Position numbers and translations under genes: made by a program. Below the pieces are notes generated by a model. It made no database searches, was not told the DNA's origin, and worked only from the letters and a program-made list of their open reading frames with translations. A DNA stretch of 64,000 nt from Flavobacteriales bacterium (lineage in GTDB: Bacteria > Bacteroidota > Bacteroidia > Flavobacteriales_F > PHOS-HE28): positions 197,314 to 261,313 of the forward strand of contig JADJDP010000050.1 of the NCBI GenBank assembly GCA_016702645.1, written 5' to 3'. This document shows, piece after piece, positions 57,448-64,000 of this stretch. How positions within the stretch are numbered: position 1 is the first letter of the stretch; every line of letters starts with the position of its first letter.

Positions 57448-57565
57448 GAACGTCACGCCGGAAGATCCGCGGAGCGGGCTATCCGGCGTCTCACAAATGC
57501 GCATTGGTGAGACGCCGGATAGGCGGGTCCCGCTGCTCCGCAGCCCGCCTTCCGGAGTGACGTTC
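57448..57565. repeat. 118-base nested palindrome between ctlX and argS
   Basis: Outer arms GAACGTCAC (57448-57456) and GTGACGTTC (57557-57565) are followed inside by CCGGAAG/CTTCCGG-type sequence, and the centre has a perfect 16-base arm pair CTATCCGGCGTCTCAC/GTGAGACGCCGGATAG separated by 11 bases. The whole could fold into one long hairpin with an asymmetric middle. One end includes the ctlX stop codon. The form is that of a MITE- or BIME-like element or a large bidirectional terminator. Confidence 0.7.
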
Positions 57566-58547
57566 AGCGAACAGGAAGGAAATTCTCCGCCAGCATGCAC
57601 CGAATGCTACCACCACCCACTGCTTCGATCGTGGGGATCGGCACAGGGATCAATTGCGTGTGGCGTTCAAGGGCGATCCGCTGGTGCGGGCGGAGCGCGT
57701 GGAAGGCGGTTTCGCTCAGGAAAGTGAACGAACCGTCACCCTGATCCGAGCCTGCCCCGCGCTCGATGCGGGAAAGGGTGCGCTTCGATCGATCCAGGGG
57801 GGCACCCCGTAGCTCCAGCATGTTCCCCACGTACTTGTACATCTGCACGATGCTGATGGCGATGATCTCCTTGCCGCTCTTGGCCAGTTCTTCCTCCACC
57901 TCCTGGCGATCCGCCGGATAGGGCATGGCATCGAAGCAGACCACCGCGAACTTCTCCCCGATGCTCATGACCACGTTGGTGTGGTACACCGGATGTCCGT
58001 TGATGCGACCGTCCATGGTGGCGGTGAAAGCGATGGGCGTGTAGCCGAGTTGCTCGCACCAGGTGTTGAGCGCGTTCTCCGTGGTGCGCGGCGAAAGACA
58101 GGCGAAGGCCTTGCGCTTCTTGCGATCGAGCACAAGGCTACCCGTGCCTTCGAGGATGGAGCCTTGGTGCTCCCAACCGCTGAAGTCCTTCACTTCCTTG
58201 GTTCGGAAACCTTCACGTTCAAGGGTTCGCGCCATATCCGGATCCCGTTCGGCACGGCGCGAGGGCGTACACATGGGATAAAGGACCAGGGTACCATCCG
58301 CTTGGGTGCTGAACCAGTTGTTCGGGAAGACGGCGTTGGGAGCCTTCGGATCCAGTGGATCCAACACGGAGATGCCAACCCCACAACGCCGAAGCGCTTC
58401 CAACAAGCCGTCGAACTCTTCCGCTGCCAACGCCCCGACGTCGATGCCGGTCATCTGCTGTTGGAAGTCGTTGCTGGCAGCCGTCTCCGGGTCGAAGCCG
58501 AAGCCAGTGGGCCTGACGAGTATGACCGAGGAAGCCGACTGCTTCAC
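57564..58547 (-). CDS. ctlX: CtlX-type citrulline hydrolase (amidinotransferase fold)
   Basis: A pentein-fold enzyme of the arginine-deiminase-related group annotated as citrulline utilization hydrolase. NAVFPNNWFSTQADG, SGWEHQGSILEGTGSLVLDR, GHPVYHTNVVMSIG and the C-terminal Cys of GGGSIRCMLAENF (the expected nucleophile) are visible. 327 residues, unbroken. The start overlaps the rocF stop by 4 bases. The gene order rocF-ctlX-argS on one strand suggests a role in arginine/citrulline use; a dimethylarginase-like activity is the main alternative. Confidence 0.82.
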   Translation of the reverse strand: MKQSASSVILVRPTGFGFDPETAASNDFQQQMTGIDVGALAAEEFDGLLEALRRCGVGISVLDPLDPKAPNAVFPNNWFSTQADGTLVLYPMCTPSRRAERDPDMARTLEREGFRTKEVKDFSGWEHQGSILEGTGSLVLDRKKRKAFACLSPRTTENALNTWCEQLGYTPIAFTATMDGRINGHPVYHTNVVMSIGEKFAVVCFDAMPYPADRQEVEEELAKSGKEIIAISIVQMYKYVGNMLELRGAPLDRSKRTLSRIERGAGSDQGDGSFTFLSETAFHALRPHQRIALERHTQLIPVPIPTIEAVGGGSIRCMLAENFLPVR

Positions 58548-59482
58548 CGCGAACGGAGGATCGGGAACAAGGGCTCCAGGATCGAAAGCGTGGCCACGGC
58601 CATGGCGTTGTTCGCGTCCAACGCGGGATTGATCTCCACAACGTCCAGGGTAGCGGTCTTCGGATCGGCGCAGAACCCGCTGAGCAGCTCCTTGGCTTCT
58701 TCCAGGAACAAGCCGTTGGGGACCGGCGTTCCTGTGCCGACCGAGATGCTCGGGTCAAGGCTATCCACGTCGAAGCTGATGTGCAGCCGGTTACAGGCAG
58801 TAAGATGGGCCAAAGCCTCTTTCACGGCATGGGCAGCTCCCTTCTTCCGGATCTGCTCCACCGTGATCACCTTGATCCCGTGTTCCTTGATGATCGCCTC
58901 CTCCTCCGGTTCGTAATCGCGCAGACCGACGAAGACCAGATCGCTCGGGAGGAGCTTGGGGCCGCTCACGCCGATCTTCCGAAGTCGGTCCCAAGTGTCC
59001 ATGGTATAGACCCGGGGTCGGTTCTTGCCCTTCTTTTCGATCTGCATCAGCAGAGCCAATGGCATCCCATGCACGTTCCCGCTAGGGGTCGTCCAAGGGG
59101 TGTGAAGGTCCGCGTGGGCATCGATCCAAACCACACCGAGGCGCTGGTCCGGGAAGGCCATTTTGGTACCCGACACCGAGCCGATCGCGATTGAATGGTC
59201 GCCACCGACTACGATAGGAAAGACACTATTCCTCAGATACTTGTAAACCTCGTATGCAAGGTCGCTTTGGAAGCGGATCAAGCCATCGATGTGGTGGGCG
59301 TTCGGCGAGCGGTCATCCTCGTACAGCACATCGTTCTCATCCCGCAGGATGCTCTCCTCGGCATGGCCGAAGAGTTCGCTCCCGTGTTTCCAAGCCGCCA
59401 CCCGCAAAGCTGCCATACCCATGCTGGTGCCGCGGGTACCCGCCCCGATCTCAGAGGCCGCTTCGATCAATCGCAGTTCCAT
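58544..59482 (-). CDS. rocF: Arginase/agmatinase-family ureohydrolase
   Basis: Hydrolyses arginine to ornithine and urea (or a related guanidino compound). The four manganese-binding blocks are present: PIVVGGDHSIAIG, VVWIDAHADLHTP, LHISFDVDSLDPS and DVVEINPALDAN. GTGTPVPNGLFLEEA is a typical arginase loop. 312 residues, unbroken. Start at 59482 (MELRLIEAASEIGAG) is preceded by TACCTTTG (59496-59489), a perfect -7 element ending 6 bases before the ATG: leaderless. Overlaps ctlX by 4 bases. Confidence 0.9.
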   Translation of the reverse strand: MELRLIEAASEIGAGTRGTSMGMAALRVAAWKHGSELFGHAEESILRDENDVLYEDDRSPNAHHIDGLIRFQSDLAYEVYKYLRNSVFPIVVGGDHSIAIGSVSGTKMAFPDQRLGVVWIDAHADLHTPWTTPSGNVHGMPLALLMQIEKKGKNRPRVYTMDTWDRLRKIGVSGPKLLPSDLVFVGLRDYEPEEEAIIKEHGIKVITVEQIRKKGAAHAVKEALAHLTACNRLHISFDVDSLDPSISVGTGTPVPNGLFLEEAKELLSGFCADPKTATLDVVEINPALDANNAMAVATLSILEPLFPILRSR

Positions 59483-59488
59483 CGCGGC

Positions 59489-59496
59489 CAAAGGTA
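59489..59496 (-). promoter_or_regulatory. -7 element of rocF
   Basis: TACCTTTG on the minus strand matches TAnnTTTG exactly, 6 bases before the rocF ATG. No -33 TTG at the usual distance was seen. Confidence 0.65.
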
Positions 59497-59612
59497 AGCG
59501 GGGGCTTTCCGGGGTCCGGCCATCCCGGAAACCTGCTTATGGCACTTGCTACGGCAGCGGAACCTGAACCGCCCATCGCCCGTACCAAGGCCACCTTTCA
59601 GAAAACCCGACC

Positions 59613-60309
59613 TTGACCCTACGGAACATCCTGTTTTCCAGTGCCTCAGCCTCCCTCTTCCTTGGCTGTGGAACCGGGCTGCTGGAAAAGCATGTGGACG
59701 AAGGCACCATCGAGTACGCCCTCACCTTCCCGGACTATGACCCCAATGGGCTCATGGCAGGCATGCTCCCGGAAAAGACCACGCTGTGCTTCACGGAGGA
59801 CAAACAGGTAGCCGAACTAAGTGCAGGGATGGGCATCTTCCGCACGATGATGCAGGTGGACAACAGCGGCCAGGTCATGGACTATCACCTCAGCATGATG
59901 GGCAAAAAGATCGTTGCGCACCTGAAGCCACGCGACATGGACCTCTTCAATGCCGACTATGGTAACCCGACGATCCTCTTCACCAACGATGTGGACACCA
60001 TTGCAGGTTACCCCTGCAAGAAGGCCGTGGCCATCTTCGATCGCCTGGCGCGTCCGGAGATCGAGCTATGGTACACCGACCGCATCCGCATCAAGGACCC
60101 GAACTGGTTCGGTCCCTTCGCGGAAGTACCGGGGGTGCTGCTGCGCTACGAGATGGTCCAGAACGGTATCCTCATGCACCTCGATGCCACCAGTGTGACA
60201 CCCGGCGATGTGGATCCAGCCAAGTTCCTGGCGAAGGACGATTATGACGCCGTGGCCGCACCCGTGCTCCACCACGCTCGCCGAAGTGCTGGGCACGTTC
60301 TCGATGTAG
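59613..60309 (+). CDS. Lipoprotein of unknown function, frameshifted at the end
   Basis: Starts at TTG 59613; TLRNILFSSASASLFLGC leads to a lipobox Cys. The mature part has regular beta strands (EGTIEYALTFPDYDPNG, TTLCFTEDKQVAELSAGMG, GNPTILFTNDVDTIAGYPCKKAVAIF, VPGVLLRYEMVQNGILMHLDATSV) and looks like a lipocalin- or GLPGLI-like barrel. A frame change near 60270 leads to the natural-looking end LAEVLGTFSM and stop at 60309. Function unknown. Confidence 0.55.
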
Positions 60310-60358
60310 CTATTAAGTTGTGGCGGTCTGGAGGTCTGGTTCGCGTTCCCACGATCGA

Positions 60359-60906
60359 TCACCTGCCATTCAACTTCTCTGGAAGGTGCCTGCTCATCGT
60401 CCGCTTGTATTTGGGCGCGTACATCCTAAGCCGGTCATAAGCAATGAACCATACCAGCTCTTCAAGGCGATCGTACGCTTTGATCGTACGGCCGTCCCGT
60501 CGTTCGTTGTAGACATAGAGGAACTTGGATCCGCGTTTCTCGATGAAGTGCCCGTCCATGAGCGCATCTGGTGCTTTCGATAGGTCCAAACGCTCTTGAA
60601 CCTCGCGGCTCATCAAATGCCGGTAATACTCCGCGGTGATATCGTGATGTACCGTTCTAAGACCTGCCTCGGAACAAATGCATGCTCCGTGAGTCTTTCG
60701 ATGGACGACAAGTCCCCGCGATCAAGAATGGCAAACTGTTCCTGGTTGCCCACTGGATACCCAACGCGTTCGTGCGCTTCGAATATCGTGCTGTAGAGGC
60801 GACGATCTCGCCAGCTTTCAACGTGCGGTGAAACGAGCTTGGCATATGCGACATGCACGCACCTAATGCGACCAATAGGAAGCCCGAGGACTAAGAGAAC
60901 GAACAT
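60359..60906 (-). CDS. Hypothetical protein, frameshifted
   Basis: Two frames join near 60640. The first (MFVLLVLGLPIGRIRCVHVA) starts with a hydrophobic segment and continues into YSTIFEAHERVGYPVGNQEQFAILDRGDLSSIE. The second supplies DITAEYYRHLMSREVQERLDL, GHFIEKRGSKFLYVYNERRD and the C-terminal EELVWFIAYDRLRMYAPKYK. Joined, about 180 residues. The start overlaps the end of the upstream gene by 16 bases, so the two form an operon. No domain recognised. Confidence 0.45.
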
Positions 60907-61367
60907 TGCTCGCGGCCTGGCCTCCGTTTAGAATCAATGCTCACATCTGTTACCTGGCCGTTCTCGAAATGCGCATTGAACAGGTAGAACGGATCATGTC
61001 GTTGCTTGTATGTGATAGCGAAGTCCTCGTTCGTCTTCACATGGATACCAGCCAATTGCATGTCCTGGTCGAAACGCGAGACTGGATATGCGGGTTCCGC
61101 GTTGCGTAGCGTCTCCACCACAGCCGTCCTCGAATCATTGAGTAGCGCCGATTCGGTGATGATCCCCTCCAACTTGGCTAGTGCTTCTTCAAAAGGCGCC
61201 TGCTCATCACCCTGAACGAAGAACTCTAGAGTGCCATCTTCCATGTCCCATTTGCCTGCCCATACCGAGTTGCCCCGATTGTGGCGCAACAAGTGGATCG
61301 TCCCGAAGCGATCATCTTCGAGAGTGGATTTACGCTTGCCACCAAAGAGTTTACCTAGAAGACCCAT
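60891..61367 (-). CDS. Hypothetical cytoplasmic protein
   Basis: Starts MGLLGKLFGGKRKSTLEDDRFGT and then WDMEDGTLEFFVQGDEQAPFEEALAKLEGI, AEPAYPVSRFDQDMQL and FAITYKQRHDPFYLFNAHFEN. The protein is 158 residues, with alternating strands and one helix, no signal peptide. It may be an immunity-like or small regulatory protein, but I do not recognise a family. It is the first gene of a two-gene unit with 60359-60906 on the minus strand. Intact. Confidence 0.5.
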   Translation of the reverse strand: MGLLGKLFGGKRKSTLEDDRFGTIHLLRHNRGNSVWAGKWDMEDGTLEFFVQGDEQAPFEEALAKLEGIITESALLNDSRTAVVETLRNAEPAYPVSRFDQDMQLAGIHVKTNEDFAITYKQRHDPFYLFNAHFENGQVTDVSIDSKRRPGREQCSFS

Positions 61368-61509
61368 TTGCGCACGGTTCGACCAAGGTAGGTGCATGAC
61401 AGCACCTAAACCCAGTTCTTCCGGTGAGGCGAACCGAGCGGCCCGCCGATCGACCCTCGCTTGTTGATACTAGTGCAGCGCTTCAACCCGTTGCCCTAAG
61501 GCGCCCCGA

Positions 61510-61517
61510 TACTTTTG
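61510..61517 (+). promoter_or_regulatory. -7 element of ftsK
   Basis: TACTTTTG, an exact match to TAnnTTTG, about 40 bases before the likely ftsK start. TTG at 61491 lies 16 bases upstream of it, closer than the usual 19-21. Confidence 0.6.
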
Positions 61518-61556
61518 GTCGCACCCTCGCATGCGCGAGGAAATCCCGCATTGCCC

Positions 61557-64000
61557 TTGGCCAACGAGAAACGCAACCGGCTTCGCGAAGAAGCCCCCGA
61601 AGAAGAAACTGCCGCACCCAAGCGCAGGAGCAAGAAGGCCAGCGCAACCAGCGAAGGCAAGTGGTCGCGCTTCACGGCCTTCTTCACCGATACCCGCACG
61701 CACCGCGTGTTCGGCTTGCTGCTCGTGCTCTCTTCTGCTTTCCTGCTCGTGGCTTTCGCTTCGTTCCTCTTCACCTGGCGCGTAGACCAGGACCTCGTCG
61801 GCCGTTCGTGGGGCGAGATCTTCAGTCCGGAGGTGAAAGTGGACAACTGGCTCGGCAAGTTCGGCGCGCTCACCGCCCACCAATTCATGCACACCTGGTT
61901 CGGTCTGGCTGCGTTCGCCTTCCCGCTCTGGAGCTTCCTCTGCGGCATCCGCATTCTGCTGGGCACCTGGTTGCTGCCCACGCGTCGCACGCTCGGGTGG
62001 ACGGCCATGGCCTTGCTCTGGATCCCCGCCTTGTTCGGCTTCTTCTTCCGCGGTGAACTCACCTTCCTTGGCGGTGGTCTGGGTGTGGTGATGACGCGCC
62101 ACCTCACGAGCTTCCTCGGGAACTTCGGTGCGGGTGCCTTACTCGTGTTCGCTGCGGGCGCCTTCGCGGTGTACACCTTCAACCTGAGCTTCGGCTGGGT
62201 GAACGACCTGCTCGCTAAACTGAAGAAGCCCGAAGCGGAACCTGTTGCTGAAGAAATCGCTGAACCTGTGATCGCGCAGCCCGGTGTGCGGATGAAGGCC
62301 ACACCTGATGTCGTCCTGAGCCTGTCGAAGGATGAACCTGTGATGGACGCTTCGACTCCGCTCAGCGTGGAAGAAGAAGAAGAACGAGGAGGAGGAGGAG
62401 GAGGTCGAAGAGGAAGAAGAGACACCGGCGCTCGAACTGGAGATGATACCCATGGAAGTGGTGGAGCCCGTCCTCTCCCCTGTCGTTAGTTCTGCGGAAG
62501 ACCTCAACGGCGACCTCAACGGCATGAGCGTGGTGGCCGTGGAGGAGAAGACCATGAGCGACGACCAGATCGAAGCCAAGCTCGCCGAGTTCGGGGAGTA
62601 CGATCCGAAGCTCGACCTGAGCAGCTACGAGCCACCGCCCATCGACCTGCTCATCGACCACGGCAGCGGCGAGATCACCGTGACGAAGGAGGAGTTGGAG
62701 ATGAACAAGGACCGCATCGTGGAAACGCTCGGTCACTACAACATCGGCATCGACAAGATCAAGGCGACGATCGGACCCACGGTCACGCTGTACGAGATCA
62801 TCCCGCAGGCGGGTGTGCGCATCAGCAAGATCAAGAACCTGGAAGACGACATCGCGCTGAGCCTCGCCGCCCTCGGTATCCGCATCATCGCGCCCATCCC
62901 CGGCAAGGGAACCATCGGCATCGAAGTGCCCAACAGCAAACCACAAGTGGTGGGCATGCGCGCCGTCATCGCCAGCGAGAAGTTCCAGAACAGCACCGCG
63001 GACCTGCCCATCGTGCTGGGCAAGACCATCAGCAATGAGACCTTCGTGACGGACCTCGCCAAGATGCCGCACCTGCTCATGGCCGGTGCCACGGGCCAGG
63101 GCAAATCCGTTGGCTTGAACGCCATCCTCGTCTCGCTGCTCTACAAGAAGCACCCGAGCCAGATCAAGTTCGTGCTCGTGGATCCGAAGAAGGTGGAACT
63201 CACCCTCTTCAACAAGATCGAGCGCCACTTCCTCGCCAAGCTGCCGGGCGACAGCGACGCCATCATCACCGATACCAAGAAGGTGGTGGCCACCCTCAAC
63301 AGCCTGTGCATCGAGATGGACGACCGCTACGAGCTGCTAAGAACGCGCAGGTGCGGAACATCAAGGAGTACAACGCCAGTTCATCAGCCGCCGTTTGAAC
63401 CCGGAAAAGGGACACCGCTTCCTCCCTACATCATACTGGTGGTGGACGAGTTCGCCGACCTGATCATGACGGCCGGTCGCGAAGTGGAAACACCGATCGC
63501 ACGTCTGGCACAGCTCGCGCGCGCCATCGGCATCCACCTCATCATCGCCACGCAGCGCCCGAGCGTCAACATCATCACCGGTACCATCAAGGCCAACTTC
63601 CCGGCGCGCATCGCCTTCCGCGTAACGAGCAAGATCGATAGCCGCACCATCCTCGATACCGGCGGTGCCGACCAGCTGATCGGCCGCGGCGACATGCTCC
63701 TGAGCACCGGCAACGAGCTGATCCGCATCCAGTGCGCATTCGTGGATACCCCCGAGGTGGACAAGATCACCGAGTTCATCGGCAACCAGCGCGGCTACCC
63801 CGAAGCCCTGCTCCTACCCGAGCCGCCCATGGAGGAAGGCGAAGGCGGCGGCGACATGGACGATGGCGAACGCGACAGCATGTTCGAGGAGGCCGCACGC
63901 CTGGTGGTGCAAACACAACAAGGCAGCACCTCCCTCATCCAACGCAAGCTCAAGCTCGGTTACAACCGCGCGGGCCGCATCGTGGACCAACTGGAAGCCG
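61557..64000 (+). CDS. ftsK: DNA translocase FtsK, frameshifted, 3' end missing
   Basis: Pumps DNA through the division site. Likely start is TTG at 61557 (ANEKRNRLREEAPEEE), after the -7 element. Four N-terminal membrane helices follow (GLLLVLSSAFLLVAF, WFGLAAFAFPLWSFLCGI, ALLWIPALFGFFF, ALLVFAAGAFAVYTF), then a Glu-rich linker with a frame change near 62385. The motor domain has LLMAGATGQGKSVGLNAI (Walker A) and YIILVVDEFADLIM (Walker B), and TQRPSVNIITGTIKANFPAR. Three compensating changes between 63339 and 63425 restore NAQVRNIKEYNA and FISRRLNPEKGH. The gamma domain starts before the window ends. A paired REP-like element lies in the linker. Confidence 0.9.
62310..62370. repeat. Paired REP-like elements in the ftsK linker
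   Basis: One copy, in inverse orientation, lies at 62310-62332 (gtcgtcctgagcctgtcgaa gga) and a second, direct copy at 62350-62370 (cttcgactccgctcagcgtg g). They are read in frame as VVLSLSKD and ASTPLSV within the linker between the membrane part and the motor domain. Confidence 0.75.

Noticed and set aside
63339..63425. Programmed frameshifting in ftsK
   Set aside because: The three changes cancel each other and have no slippery sequence or conserved signal; sequence error is simpler, given similar breaks everywhere.

Overview
The window looks like chromosome from a GC-rich member of the Bacteroidota, most likely Flavobacteriales-like. Three things point there. Type IX secretion (T9SS) components and cargo are abundant: a PorP/SprF protein, a T9SS plug-type lipoprotein, and several proteins with C-terminal sorting domains. 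Promoters have the Bacteroidota -7 element TAnnTTTG, often only a few bases before the start codon. Family signatures also fit: bacillithiol synthase BshA, BatA-domain proteins, a KirBac-type channel and a flavobacterial-type dihydroorotase homologue. No phage, integrase, insertion sequence, rRNA or CRISPR array was seen.

Layout. 1-8.8 kb: housekeeping genes, namely a BatA-domain protein, a dihydroorotase homologue, a TPR lipoprotein, peptide deformylase, an RlmD-type rRNA methyltransferase followed by a coupled small methyltransferase, a DUF1801 protein, a PyrR-like phosphoribosyltransferase, shikimate kinase and a GNAT-like protein. 8.8-9.7 kb: tRNA-Lys(TTT) and tRNA-Leu(GAG), each followed by repeats that begin with a copy of that tRNA's own 3' end. 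9.8-22.3 kb: secreted proteins, a CoA-transferase, BshA, the T9SS plug protein, a potassium channel and an M14 peptidase. 22.3-35 kb: acetyl-CoA synthetase, FolD, a DinB-like protein, lipoproteins, a DUF6364/PIN toxin-antitoxin pair and Ffh. 35-48 kb: small metabolic and stress proteins (SnoaL-like, two serine hydrolases, MDR reductase, YaaA, cupin, pirin, desaturase). 47.6-55.6 kb: a GH18 chitinase, then a very large repeat adhesin overlapping its PorP/SprF partner. 55.5-59.5 kb: arginase, CtlX-like citrulline hydrolase and ArgS on one strand. 59.6-64 kb: hypothetical genes and FtsK, which runs off the end.

How the genes work together. The secreted proteins carry signal peptides for Sec and C-terminal domains for T9SS, and the plug and PorP/SprF proteins belong to that export route. 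rocF and ctlX overlap by 4 bases and would act together on arginine and citrulline. The antitoxin/PIN pair overlaps and has a palindromic operator lying across its promoter.

Caution. More than twenty genes, including essential ones (ffh, def, acs, ftsK, aroK), are broken by one or more single-base frameshifts, while roughly thirty others are intact. Several breaks compensate each other within 40-80 bases. This is the pattern of uncorrected indel errors in a long-read assembly rather than real gene decay. I annotate these as single genes and state where the frame changes.
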